Of a stretch of 64,000 nt of DNA, positions 9,823-22,221 are shown piece after piece. The stretch comes from Rhipicephalus microplus (lineage: Eukaryota; Arthropoda; Arachnida; Ixodida; Ixodidae): the NCBI RefSeq assembly GCF_043290135.1, contig NC_134704.1, positions 20,042,001 through 20,106,000 of the forward strand. Direction: 5' to 3'. How positions within the stretch are numbered: the first letter of the stretch is position 1; every line of letters starts with the position of its first letter. The position numbers and the translations under genes are program-made. The notes below the pieces were generated by a model, which saw only the letters and a program-made list of their open reading frames with translations, was not told where the DNA came from and ran no database searches.

Positions 9823-11584
9823 GTAAGTTCGTATACGGCCATATGTAAGTCAATGAAAAGAAGACCCGAGTGCAATTTCAAACTGCTTTTATGGATAAAC
9901 ATATGTGTATTAAAACGTTACACTCGAAAAAAAACATGTTGAGGACTACTACGATTGTGTGCCATGAAAGAAAAGTTTCGTTGTGCTTCATAAAGCAGGT
10001 GAGTGAAAGAAGCAGAAACGTAGGTGTCCGGTATTTTCATTTTTTTTCCGTCCTGTTTGTTTCGCAATTCACTTTCACGACGACGAAGACAGAAACCACG
10101 TTCAGAACGTCGATCAGATCAGAAGCTTGGAGGACCTTACTGACACCAGTACAAAATTAAGAGCACAAACGTACAAAAATAAGGGCTGTCTCAAAGATAT
10201 CTGACTATAGTTTTGCAAAAAAAGTGAAATAAAAAAAGGATGTAGAGTATTCATTTGTAAGAATCGCCATAAAGCGAAAGTGAAGGGTGTAAATTAGCGG
10301 CCCATTTGTTGGACTATAAGAAACACAAGACCGCAAGTTAGTGCGGTGTACAACACAATAGAGTTGTAGAAGACTCACAGGGTCTCCTATACTCGATTGA
10401 AGGGCGAAAGTCATCATATTTTTTTAAGTCGATGTATTGAACTGCCCACGCGCCCCTCCGAAACTTTGTGCAACTGGCGTGTTTTTATCAACGAGGTTTA
10501 AAAAAATGGTTATATAAGGCCTTCGTGATAGTCATCACGTGACGTCACGTTGACGTCATATGTGACGTCGTCATGTTATTCTTTTTTTTATATGCATCCC
10601 TCGTCTTGACGCCGTTGACGTGGGACGCCAGTGAAACTTTGCGTTTTATGAGGCATTCGGTGTAATTAACCTTTTGTCATTTTTCAACACACCACCGAGA
10701 AGCTAGTACCTTTTCTCGCTGAACACACAGCTATAGCGTCTAGCTCCTAGTCCTTGCATTCCGAAGCAATCTCAGTGCGGAGCTTGCCGAAAATAGAAGT
10801 GAACTATACGTCTATTTACTTTCCGCTCGGAATACTACAAAGTCTGAAGATGAGTTGTGCAGATAATTTCCTAAGATAAAAGTTATACGAAGCCGCCAAA
10901 ACGCTCCTGAAGTACCTTATAGAAATGAAACGCACTTATTATTAGACAAAATTATATTAGTGAAGCCAAATCACATGGCCGTCTCATTCTGAAGGGCGTG
11001 TACAGTGACCATCGGAAGATGTGGGGCGTTTCGGTTATATAGCTGCATTAAACGCTTTAATGGTGACTTTCTGCTGATTGCGTTCCGGCGCGATGTTCTG
11101 TCGGATTGTTATTGATGTTCATTGTTGTGAGAATAAATTTCTCTAAACACAACGGCTGGGACGCTCGAGCCGCACAAGGCCAGCGCTCACGCTAGCACGG
11201 AAGCGAGGCGCCAAAAAAGGAGGGCGCGCTCGAAATTCACACATGCTTTACACCTAAATTAACGAACTGTTTTAAGATACCTAGTTGACGAGCTGGTATT
11301 AAGTGGTGTCCATGGAATTTAGGGCGCAAGCACACTCAGTTTATCAAGTTATGGGGGGAATAATTGAAATTCCCAGCAGTTCTATACTTCTATGCTAAAT
11401 GTTTCTTTATCCATAAAATTTTTGAGCCTTGGCTATCGCATTCCTTGTTACTCACAGGCATACGTACTCTGAGACACAGGTCTCAGAAAAGTGCGGCTGA
11501 CGGCATTCTTGATGGAGATGCTATTATATTGCATGGTTAACGTCGCACTACAGCTGCTTCTTTGTTACTTTCCATATCTTCTAG
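9823..11584. other. CPED1 intron without recognised features
   Basis: There is CpG-containing sequence near 10540-10620 (several cgtgacgtca-like sites) and AT-rich sequence elsewhere. No conserved exon or mobile element was recognised. Confidence 0.5.
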
Positions 11585-11731
11585 AGAAACCAACAAAATC
11601 TAGCCAGGACAAACATCGATATCATCCGTCAAGCATGTGAGCTTGGCATGGAAGTGGTCGACACGTTCAACATGACTACGGCCAGGTTCAAGGATTTCAT
11701 GCAAGGAAACTGCGCCTGCCACTTCCACAAG
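11585..11731 (+). CDS. CPED1: CPED1-like, exon h (post-catalytic region)
   Basis: The acceptor is tcttctag and the donor is AAG|gtgggt. It is exactly 49 codons, phase 0 to phase 0. The peptide includes ARTNIDIIRQACELGMEVVD, then TFNMTTARFKDFM and NCACHFHK. The EVVDTF...KDFMQG...C.CHFH pattern is what I recall for the family after the DxxH block. The following intron is about 3.8 kb, the longest visible in the gene. Confidence 0.9.
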
Positions 11732-11936
11732 GTGGGTTGGTCTGTTAATGCCATTTAATCAACGGGGTCGCAATTGCAATAAAGACTACACTTAGGCGAA
11801 ACTTTGCCCACTTAGTAGTAGCAGTATTAGTATTAGAAAATATTTTATTATGTACAGAGGCCAGACAGGGTAGAACCTCATTGCCCGGTAAGTAAATATT
11901 GCGATGATGATCATGACGATGATGATGATGATGATT

Positions 11937-12168
11937 ATATGTGGGGTTTAACGTCCCAAAACCACCATTTGATTATGAGAGACGCCGCAGTGGAGGACTT
12001 CAGAAATTTTGACCACTTCAGGTTCTTTAACGTGCGCCCAAATCTGAGCACATGGACCTACATCATTTTCGCCTCCATCGAAAATGCAGCCGCCGCAGCC
12101 GGGATTTGATCCCGCGACCTGCGTGTCAGCAGGCGAGTACCAAAGCCACCAGACCACCGCGTCGGGGC
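11937..12168 (-). mobile_element. tRNA-derived SINE, minus strand
   Basis: It shares the family body (ggggtttaacgtcccaaaa, gattatgagagacgccg, ccaaatctgagcaca) and the tRNA-like head. Box B on the minus strand is GGATCAAATCC-like. A (GATGAT)n tract at 11903-11936 serves as its 3' tail. It lies in the last CPED1 intron. Confidence 0.88.
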
Positions 12169-14924
12169 ATAACTGTCACGAGCAGTGGCCTATAGGAAGA
12201 CAGAAGACGGTGAGAAGCGGGCAATTTAAGATGGCAAACGGCGCGAGCACGCGCATCGTACCGCGAGGCCCGAGGCGCATGACCCGAGCTGCGATCGGCG
12301 CGCGAGCAGCGATACGCTGGAATTGTCGACATGGACTTGCAAGGAGAAGGTCGCATTGCCAGCAAGTGTACTGGCGACGGCAACGTCAGGACAGCGACTC
12401 GGCAACCCGTCGCTTGGGCGCCCCGAGAAGCAGACGGAGACCTCGACCTGCATGCTTCGACGGAGGCTGCTCGGGATGCATGTAACCACGCACAGCAAGC
12501 GCCGACGTTCTTGGCGCATACCCCGTTTGAAGCAAGACGACCAAGACAGTACCCAGTGGCCGCATCAGCTCGCAGAACCGGGTATCCCCGAACGCCGCTA
12601 GGCCCAACCACGGAAGCATCCGCCACGTCATCGACATCAGGCGACGACGACGACGACGAGTGACCAAGTCGGTGGCGGCAGGGACGGCGGCGTTTGTCGA
12701 GAATCTCGACAATGACGCAGCATGACCACCAAAGTGTATCAAAAGAGCACACAGGAAAACGAGGCGATATTTGTGATGTATATTTACGCGACGCCAAGCG
12801 TAAGCCGAGATGGCAAGAGAGGGCGCCCCACATCCCAGAATTACGTCGTCTTTCTCGCTGAAAGAGTTTGGATATATAGTCGCTACCGATGGTGGCAGTC
12901 AAACATTTATAAACATTAAATGGTTACAGCGAGATAATTGGGTTTGGACCTTATTGGCCACCTCCCTTCACAGCACTAGCTGGAACCCCTATTCAGGAGC
13001 TCCATTGGCAAGCAACACCGCTTGCGTCCGTTGAACCAGGGCTTTTTTGGCCTTCAGGTCCTGACAACCAAGCAGGGCCGCCTCCCAGTCCTCTCGCTTG
13101 TAGTTAGGGTAGGGTAGGGGGACACGTGGCGGTGTTAATAGAACAGCCGTTCTTTATATACATTTACTATTTGCTATAGTTGTCATATTGAACGTATGCG
13201 ATCATGTTGCAGAGCCATTTTACAGTGAAATCGAAGGAGTATAACGCAGGACGCCAACCGTGTCGTTTAGAGTTGAACACCATAATTTAACCAATTTTTA
13301 TTGCATCTTGTCAAAATGGCTCATTGTCCAAGGTGATAATTCATGATACTTGAAATACGGGTGCATAACTTAAACAAGACTCTGTCATTGTCTTTCTAAG
13401 CCCCTTTCACACACACTGAATTAAGGTTTGGTCGCAAAAGTGAAACCCATAGAAAGTTTGCGATATAAGAATGCCGAACACATCTGAAAGGCGACCGTAC
13501 CCCGCAGATGTATCATATAACCTCAACAGTTCGCTTAGAGGGGAAGTGTTTGTATTTACGTATGGTTATTCTTAAGATCTCAGACCTCTATATTTGTTTT
13601 TTGGGCCATTTTTACAAAGATAACCTCCTGTATTCATCGACAGTGAACATCGACTAAAGGGTTTCCCAGGAGGTCGACGTACTTCCGATGCCATCAGGTT
13701 AAGATTTTTTTGTGGCTTGTATGCTGATCACTAAGTTAGGTTGCATCCAAAGAGGTTACGTTTTAGTATATCCCCCTTGGTTTCAGCTCATTTCAATTGT
13801 ATACTTCATGGACTAGGTGATAGAAAGAGAGAGGGAGAAAAAAGCAACAGCAAAGGTAGGGAGGTAAACCTAAGACGCCTTTGTTAGGTTAATCAGGTTT
13901 CAGCCGGTTCGCACTTTGCTAGGGGCGATGGGTAAGGGGAGCAAAATAATAGGCAAATAAGCAAACAGAAAGCAAACAGGGTCATTGATAAGCACAACAC
14001 GCACACTCGGAGGAGGAATGACAAGCCTATCAGCTTTAAACGCACTGCAATATCAAAACCTTGAAGCCATTTTCTTTTGCAAAATTAAGGCTTCGTTAAT
14101 ATCTAGTTAACAGTCTATTTCACCTAAGGCTATCCTAAAGACGGGTTGTTCTCCGAAACAACTTGCAGTTTATTATGTTCTCTGCGTGTGTGGTAAAAGC
14201 TGCTACGTCTGGGAGACGTATCGACTAGGAGACTGAAATACACTAAAGACAGCTCCGAGCTAGATGATCAAGACAGGAAGCGTACCTCGGTAAATCAGCT
14301 GTTGCGAAATTATTGTTAAATATTTTTTCTCCTCTACGGTACAACTTACTAACACTACATAAGCGACATGAAATGTGTGGACATTCTTATGCAGTTGCTT
14401 TAGAAGCTCAAACATCTCAAAACAACCAAACGTTTAAGCTCGCCATGTGACAGCGTGACTGATATTGTGTTTCCCCGTGGTAACTCTATCTTCAGAAAAC
14501 AGCTGTCACAACTTCTCTTGAAATTTTTGAACGCTACAGACCGCGCATGTGACTGGTGATGAGTGACAATTATGTTTGGGGTACGGTGCAGCGAGATAGA
14601 GTACCGGCACGATACTGCATGTGGAATAGCACAGAGGCCGCCGGCTTATGCAGGCTTACGTCGGGCTATGCGTGGTTTTTTTTAAAGAGCTTGCTCGTGC
14701 TTAGTTAAAAAAACAAATGAAAGGACATTAGCTACAATTAGCAAAGAGAAAACCAGGCGGGGCAATCGCCTGCAAATCATGCAAGGCTAGATCCGCCGGC
14801 TACCTACAACATCCTAAACTCAAACCTAAACCTACATTCGCACTAAAGAAAAGCGCCGTGGCCTCATGATTGGAGGGCGCTTTTTCAGCTAGTATAATAA
14901 GCAGTCTGTGATCGACGAGTAGTA
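12169..14924. other. Long last CPED1 intron
   Basis: A GC-rich patch at about 12230-12700 gives several overlapping open frames on both strands with no recognisable domain, so I treat them as composition effects. The remainder is AT-rich and holds one dispersed repeat (13815-14005). Confidence 0.45.
13815..14005. repeat. Dispersed purine-rich repeat, diverged copy
   Basis: A gaaagagagagggag leader, aggtagggaggtaaacc, gttcgcactttgctagg, atgggtaagggga and a distal acacgcacactcggagg match the family order. Confidence 0.5.
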
Positions 14925-15160
14925 AATAATAATAATTTATCGTGCTTTACGGGCCAAAACCACGACACGATTATGACACACAGCATGGTAGAGGACTACG
15001 AAAATTTTGACCATCTGGCGTTATTTACCTTGCTCTGACATGGAGCAAGTAGGCGGGCCTCTTATCATTAAGGCTCCATCGATGTACGTCCGCCGGGATT
15101 AAACCCACGACGTTCGGCTCAGCAGCCGATCACCTTAAACACTGTACCATCGCGGTGACT
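14925..15160 (-). mobile_element. Old, diverged SINE, minus strand
   Basis: It follows the family layout (gggccaaaaccacgac, gattatgac, aaaattttgaccatct, cgccgggattaaaccc, cagccgatcacctta) with many changes and deletions. An AATAAT tail precedes it at about 14925. It sits 345 bp upstream of the last CPED1 exon. Confidence 0.65.
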
Positions 15161-15504
15161 GATCACATTTAACTCTGAAAGAAGAAAAATTATGGGTTAT
15201 TTCGGAAATCACGCGGATGTGAAAATCTCCAAAAAAAGTTCTGCAAAAGCAAGATCACGCATATAGAGCTTGTACCTAACATTTTTGTGCGAGCTACAGC
15301 TTATGCGTTCGCATGTCCAACGTGCGTAGTTGCCTTAGCTTCAGAGCATTGTGTGTTAAAATGGGCATTACTGTTAATATGCCCTGCTTTTTAACCAATT
15401 TTATAATGAACATACCAACCAGCCTATAACCATGCCATAAACCACTGCTATAGTGGCCTTTTGAATAACATTTCATGCATTTTTCAATTGTTCCCTTGTT
15501 CCAG

Positions 15505-15615
15505 GTGGTCAGCGACTCTTTGACGACGTATCGCGTCGAGGGTCCCGTGAATCAATCTTACAGCGACATTCTGCTGAGTCGTCTTTGCCAAGGACACAGG
15601 ACAAAGCCAGCGTGA
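15505..15615 (+). CDS. CPED1: CPED1-like, last exon and stop
   Basis: The acceptor is ttgttccag, followed by 36 codons and TGA at 15613-15615. The peptide contains TYRVEGPVNQSYSDILLSRL and ends CQGHRTKPA. The VRGP-like, NQ and ILLSR-L-C order matches the C-terminus I recall for CPED1, so this is the true end of the protein. No clean AATAAA signal follows within a few hundred bases, so the 3' UTR length is undefined. Two perfect palindromes lie 370-510 bp downstream. Confidence 0.88.
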   Translation: MVSDSLTTYRVEGPVNQSYSDILLSRLCQGHRTKPA

Positions 15616-15982
15616 GCGAGGCTTACGTCGCGTCAACCTACGAAAAGGATACCACGTCTTTCATCCAACAGTGTCCAGCAAAGTGTGCGGTGCTTCAAAG
15701 TGTACGGTGCGCAAAAACAAAGATATCGTTGGAACTCGTTGGACCAACGAGAAGAGCGGGATACTGACAAAAAGAAAAGAGGACAATGCATGAAAACATC
15801 TTGAAGATTCCTCAATTCGTAGAGTGGTGCAGCTTAAGCAATAATGATCATAATCATGACACAATGCTTATTTGCACTGACTGTATCGTTCCTAAACTCC
15901 CGCTGATTGTACATTTTCCGTCGTCATTGTCATAATAAGCATGGCCAACACAGCAAAAGTACGCTAGATATACAAGCAGCTT

Positions 15983-16004
15983 ACTGCAGGCATATGCCTG
16001 CAGT
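15983..16004. repeat. Perfect 22-bp palindrome
   Basis: actgcaggcat followed directly by its reverse complement atgcctgcagt, with no loop. It is 368 bp downstream of the CPED1 stop. Confidence 0.9.
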
Positions 16005-16091
16005 GAGGTCTTTTCAGCACTAACCTATACCTAATATCACCTGATTATCTTGTCACTCCTTCCACCATTCGTTGCATGATAAGCTGCTATA

Positions 16092-16126
16092 TGACAGACT
16101 GGGTGGGATACCCACCCAGTCTGTCA
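16092..16126. repeat. Perfect 16-bp stem with 3-nt loop
   Basis: tgacagactgggtggg and its exact reverse complement are separated by ATA. It is 477 bp downstream of the CPED1 stop. No U-run follows, and a bacterial-type terminator role makes no sense here. Confidence 0.9.
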
Positions 16127-16659
16127 CCCTTACGCTCCACCGCTCGTTTGTATATACGCATCACACAAAATGTGATTTCACTTCCCCTTAATTAGCTGCT
16201 ATTTTGTGCGTGTAGTGGCTGTTATTTCCTTCCGTCTTTATTTTAAGCACCTTTTTTTCAGAATGAATTCATATAAGCAATTTTATCCCTCATTTCTGTC
16301 TGAAACAACCCGCAAGTGAGAAATCCTGTCGAAGGTTGAGACGTCATGCTGACGTGTCGGTTGAGTTTAATTACAGGAAACATGCTATTCATTTTCTTGA
16401 ACAAGAATCAATTTGTGGACGAAAAGAATGGACGTCAAGTTTAAAAGTAATTATTAACTGATACTAAGTGAGTCACTGTCAAATTCAGGAAACCATTTCA
16501 CTACATAAGACCAAAAGGTACCAAGAACACCTACGGCTAGTTCTTCATTGTGCACTCATAGCATATTTTGAGTGACTCTTTAATGAGTGAGACTGCGTTC
16601 TGCTTTTTTTTTTGGAACAGCACTGTAAAGGGAGTATTATGTCTTTGGCTCGACCCATC

Positions 16660-16835
16660 AACTGAAGGAAAGAAGAAACAAGAGATAAAGGGAATGCAGG
16701 AATGTTAACCAGTCTAGAAGAACCGGCATGCTACCATTACACTGGGCAAATGAATGGGGGAGTTTAGGAAATGAAGAAAGAGAGAGAGAGGGAGCACGCA
16801 GTGAAGTCGCACACATCACAGTCGTTATAACACCA
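16660..16835. repeat. Dispersed purine-rich repeat, diverged copy
   Basis: gaatgcaggaatgttaacca, ggcatgctaccattacactg and a GAGA run follow the family order. Confidence 0.5.
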
Positions 16836-17818
16836 TTGGTCTATAATCAGTGGTGCAAGTCTGATGCTTTCGAGAAGTCAAGTACCGTTATCGTGTACTG
16901 GAATGGGATACACCATAGTACCGCCTTCGTCACCTTCACTCACGATGAACTTTCAGTTACTGCCTACATTGCTGCTGATTATCTGCTATACTGGGTAAGT
17001 AAGCGCGTCGTATTCTGGTCGGTATACCACAGTACAGCCGTTGACCGATGCGGGTGCATTGACCCTGGTCGAGGTCAGATGAGGTCAGGGCTTAAGCGTT
17101 TCGTGTACTGAGAGTAGCTAGCGACGATACTATCATTACGAAAGTTAATTGGCAACTAATGATTATAAGCGACGTAATTGTTGCTCAGATGAGACGCTCA
17201 GGCTCTTCGAGAGCTCCGGGAAACTTGTTTAAGGTACTCTCGAGTGGCAACAAATGCCCACGTGACTTTACCTTGCCAGCACACGTGCTCTGTTGCTCCC
17301 TTTGTGCACCGATTCACTACTACACACTGAAGTTGATACGAAGAAAGAACAACTGGCTATCACTACGTTTCCTTTCTTTTTCTAATTTGTTACTGCGCGA
17401 GACACAGGCGGTTTACACGTACGGTTTATTAATTTTATATGTTTATCTAGAACGTCTACGCTATCCTACTTCACGTTTTGTAACACTTCGATCGTTTAGG
17501 CAAGCCTGAGAAGCAGCGGCACATCTTTAACAGACTTAAAAGGTGTTATTTAGGCTCATTCATCACGTCGAAACGCTGCCTTGTGGTTAGGATCACAGCT
17601 CTCTGGAGCGAGCGAACGTGCTCACTCATACTTACGTGTTGGATCAGGCTATAAAGAAAAGTTAATTTGTGTCCTGTTCTCAATCTCTAGCTGCGGATGA
17701 GTTGTTCACTGGAAAGCTTTCAATTGGTGACGCGCTCGTCAGATTGCTTGACACGCATGCTCAAATACATGCGAGGTTATAGACCGTAGCACGGATAATT
17801 GGGCTAGTTGGTATTGGT

Positions 17819-17932
17819 TCATCTCCTAACTGAATAAGACCGCGCACAGACACGGACACTAGAACAGGAAATTGCACAGAGCGCCTGTTCTAGTGTGCAT
17901 GTCTGTGTGTGCGCCCTTATTCAGTTAGAAGA
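17819..17932. repeat. Inverted repeat with about 49-bp arms
   Basis: The left arm contains taactgaataag, cgcacagacac and ggacactagaacagg. The right arm carries their reverse complements (cctgttctagtgt, gtctgtgtgtgcgc, cttattcagtta). The loop is about 16 nt. Confidence 0.85.
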
Positions 17933-18593
17933 TGTTATAGACTGGTGCTTTAGTTTGAGATGGCTGCACAACAAAAGTAAACTTCGTAAAGAGGGAACAT
18001 ACTGTGATACGCACGCTAGAGATAGCAAAGAACTGGAATTAAATATAAAAGAAAAAGCGACAGTTTTTGTAACTGTTGAGGAACTTCAGGAGCCAATTCC
18101 ACAACGTAGCTCAATCGCTGATCGATTTTGGTCGTAGTTCGAGGCTGGCAAGTATGGAAGCATCCGCATAAAATGCGCCGGTGCGTGCTTACTCTGTGAC
18201 ACGAGGCCAGCCAAACCGCTGCTCAAGAAGCACTACGCAACCAAAGACAGACACGAACGAATCCTCTGCGGCTGATTCCATGTAATCCGGTTGAATCAAC
18301 ATGTGCCGATCAAGTCCACCTGCCTTTTTTTTTTCCTTTCGATGTTCAACTGATGGCCGTTCGAGAGCCCCCGAACCCCTTATTGGAAGTACGCGTGACG
18401 TCTAAATTTACGTATTTTTTTAACTGTTACTGTTATGAAAACTTGATTTTCTGGGATATAACCACTTTTATTGTGAAAATGTATTTCTTTTTCAAATGTG
18501 AAAGTACCAAAATCTCGCCCAAAAGCCAATTAACTTTACATAAACCTTAATCGCATAAAATACAATAATTATAATTATTCGCATTAATTAATA

Positions 18594-18982
<389 letters not shown>

Positions 18983-20606
18983 TGGCTTCTTCGTTACGTA
19001 ATTCGCTCAGACGGACAAGCGGTTGGAGTGCTCAAGCTGCGATGGAAGCGGTACGCTCATCTCTTGCAACAGCACCCTATGAATTTCGAAATGCCTCTCA
19101 TTCCAAAACCACCCAGGGGCACCTAGAGGCGACAGAGAGAGAGAGAGAGAGAGAGGCGCGACGTGTTTCTACATCCAGCACTTCTTTTTCTCCACCCTAG
19201 CCCTTCCACGCAGACGCCTCAAAGTTCTCTCTTCAGAGTTCCGTGTCGAAACACCGGGGTCGAGACGGGGCCAGCTGAGGCAAGCGACGCTAGAACGCCG
19301 CATGCATTTGGAAAATATGCAGTGTCCCGCACAGCGAGCGGGCCTTCATGCGTGGCTCCATCTCAACAAATCCGTGCAGTGAATTTGAAGCTACGCGTCA
19401 CGTAACGACCACCGCAATAATGGTCACCAGAACAAGGCATTCCTATGTCTGATGGCCTTCGGCATGGTACGCCCACAAGCTCGAAGCCTATTGCAACTGC
19501 AAAACAGGCACACCCGTTTACACGAAGCTGATTTTCACTGAGGCCAAAATGGAAAGCAGGGTTACATTTCGGTGGGCTCATTATCAAAACTTTCTAAACA
19601 CTGCCGTATACGCGACATAATATGAAACACAGCTCAATCGCAATCGAAAATTTGCCAGAACGAACTTAAAATACTTGCGACCACGCATGCAGAAACAAAG
19701 CAAAAGTTGCCTAACGATAGAATATATCAGCGGCGTAGCCATATATATTTTTCGAATGGTGCCGTAACAACCTTCAACGCATACACATGTTAGCATGTGT
19801 GTTTTAACGTGTTTTCATGCGACACGATATTTCGCATGTGTACACGCCAGCGTTGCTTTAATAACACCCCCTATTCACCGTTTATTTAGCTTTAAAAAAA
19901 AATTAAAACATCCCCGAGATATACTGACATTTTCGTACCTGTTAACAGCCAAGAAAGGCGCACTTCTTATCATAAACAAAGGTCCTTATCGACACAAGCT
20001 CTTGTTGCTGATTCAAGGTGAGTTGCATGTTTCACCACACTGCACGAAATTAATGTGGCGAAGTATAGTTGAAGATTGGAGCAATACTGAAAAACATGAC
20101 AAAGAAAGAAGTACACGAGAGTGGAGAGAGAGACGGACTGCTCGAAATTGGGAGCATTAGCCGCCTACGTGATTTCAGTGTATAATATATGCAGGCGATC
20201 TCCCTCTCCCGCATCTGGTGCACCGTCGCTGATTTTGCAAGTGCTGCTAGCGGTGAAGATTAATGGTGGAAATTGCTCGTGATGGAAATTGCTCACCTGA
20301 ACCAAACTTAGCCTCCCTCGTTACAAAAAAAAAAGAAAAAAACATGAGCAAGAAATAAAACTAAAAAACGAAGAAAGTGACGTTGCAGAGCATGTTATCT
20401 AGCACCGTGCAGAAAAGCGTCGCGTTTTAAGTGGTTCTAACGTTATGTCCTCAGCGTCATATTTTCGTCCAGCTGCACTATTTATTATTTGACTCGAAAA
20501 GACCTCTCACATTTATTTTCATGCTTGCTAACAGAAACATAAACATGCAGAAGCAATAGTCGAAATCCTTTCTAAGCTCAGCGCACGCACACACACATAC
20601 ACAAGC

Positions 20607-20730
<124 letters not shown>

Positions 20731-20756
20731 GACAATAATGCCAAGAAACAAGGAAA

Positions 20757-20907
20757 CTGGGGTTCTTTACGAGCATCCAAATCTGAACACACGGGCGTAC
20801 GCCATTTTCGACTCAATCGAAAATGCGGCCGCCGCAGCCGGGATTTGAACCCGCGACCTGCGGGTCAGCAGCCGAGTACCTTAGCCACCAGACCACCGCG
20901 GCGGGGC
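20757..20907 (-). mobile_element. Partial SINE beside the (TA)n array, minus strand
   Basis: The tRNA-like head and half of the body are present (ggttcttta, ccaaatctgaacaca, gggatttgaacccgcgacc). The tail half is missing and the (TA)n array begins some 28 bp further left. Confidence 0.8.
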
Positions 20908-21082
20908 TTCGATTCCTGCTGCGACTCTGACATTTGTTATTGCGATCCATCGGGTTCACGCTCACTAGGCAAGTTTTTCTTAACGCTCCCGCATATAGAT
21001 TACCAATGTCTGTTCTCACCCTTCGTTAGTAGATATATCCACTGTGATGTGTACCCGCACACCGCTACCCGTGGGAAACGAT

Positions 21083-21323
21083 AATTGATTGATTTGTGGT
21101 GTTTAACGTCCCAAAACCACCATATGATTATGAGAGACGCCGTAGTGGAGGGCTCCGGAAATTTCGACCACCTGGGGTTCTTTAGCGTGCACCCAAATCT
21201 GAGCACACGGGCCTACAACATTTCCGCCTCCATCGGAAATGCAGCCGCCGCAGCCGGGATTTGATCCCGCGACCTGCGGGTCAGCAGCCGAGTACCTTAG
21301 CCACTAGGCCACCGTGGAGGGGC
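21083..21323 (-). mobile_element. tRNA-derived SINE, full length, minus strand
   Basis: The copy is complete, from an (attg)n tail through gtttaacgtcccaaaacc to the tRNA-like head. In the sense direction the head has boxes A (tctagtggctaaggtac-type; here tagtggctaagg) and B (gggatcaaatcccgg). It is only 176 bp from the partial copy at 20757. Confidence 0.9.
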
Positions 21324-22149
21324 GAAATGAGCATGTGCCACACGTGTCTGGGGGAAAGAGTTCGGCGACGTGCGTGACGGGATTTTCAGCAGTCAGACAT
21401 ATTTGTCAAACCCTCTTACCCCCTTCATGCCGATTTCGGTCCACCTCCAGCTTAGGCGGGGATCACTAGAGTACTCAGACGTATGCGGACAGATTGGCAG
21501 ACAAAAAGAAACGCTTAAAACGCCTACGCAGTTTGCTAAGAAATGCTTCGCATTTATTAGCTGCAGCCACCATATTTCAAGCTGGTGCTCTGCAAGATAA
21601 AGAGAGTACCGTGTTTGCTCGATTGTAGTGCGACCACGATTTCAACGCGAAGGGCGACTTCATTGTACCCAGTAAGAAAACAAAAAGAAATTTGGTATTC
21701 GATTGTAACACGAGGGTTGACTTGAAATATCAAACATCAGATTCCCCCCCCCCCCCCCAAAAAAAAAGAAAAGACCTCGCGTTACATTCGAAAAAAAAAA
21801 TATGGTACATAGTTCGATGCGGGCGTATCGAAGGAGTTATGCTACTACAACTGCAGACAATGCAGGCAACGTTTGCATGGAGCTTCGAATATTTATTTCG
21901 CTTCTCTCTATCGTAAGCCTCTATGAAAAAAAAACAGATCATAAAGCTTAGTTCTAAAAAAAAAAAAACGAAAGAGACACTAGATTAACCATAAACCTCT
22001 TGAGAGACAGCCCTTTGAAAGCCAAGAAAATAATTACAGCTCGCATTCGCCAGACCGGTGATTGTAAGTAAAAGTGAATTACTTCAATGAGACAAATTCC
22101 AAGCCATTATGTCGTGTGGCCATGGCCAGTTTTCAACATTACATTCACA

Positions 22150-22151
<2 letters not shown>

Positions 22152-22187
<36 letters not shown>

Positions 22188-22221
22188 TGTGTGTGTGCGT
22201 GCGTGCGTGCGTGCGTGCGTG
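22152..22221. repeat. (GT)n/(GCGT)n microsatellite
   Basis: A GT run passing into five or six GCGT units. Confidence 0.98.

Larger units (their letters stand above)
1730..15615 (+). other. CPED1: CPED1-like gene, 3' part (9 exons)
   Basis: Nine exons at 1730-1919, 4039-4225, 5276-5402, 6366-6502, 7247-7473, 8353-8454, 9735-9822, 11585-11731 and 15505-15615 join with consistent phases. They total 1316 nt: two bases finishing an upstream codon, then 437 codons and a stop. All introns are GT-AG. As I remember the family, CPED1 proteins carry an N-terminal region, a cadherin-like beta-sandwich and a C-terminal PC-esterase (GDSL/SGNH-like) domain, and are secreted or in the endomembrane system. 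The vertebrate protein is about 1000 residues, so roughly the last 40% is here. The assignment rests on exon-by-exon resemblance to the remembered family pattern. Substrate is unknown. Upstream exons must lie left of position 1; I see none in 1-1700. Confidence 0.88.

Noticed and set aside
12126..12902. A 258-codon minus-strand frame in a GC-rich patch
   Set aside because: Overlapping frames are open on both strands, part of it crosses the SINE head, and no domain is recognisable. GC-rich composition explains the openness.
16728..17111. A 127-codon plus-strand frame with a donor-like gtaagtaag
   Set aside because: It starts in a copy of the dispersed repeat and shows no conserved motif. The donor alone is not enough.
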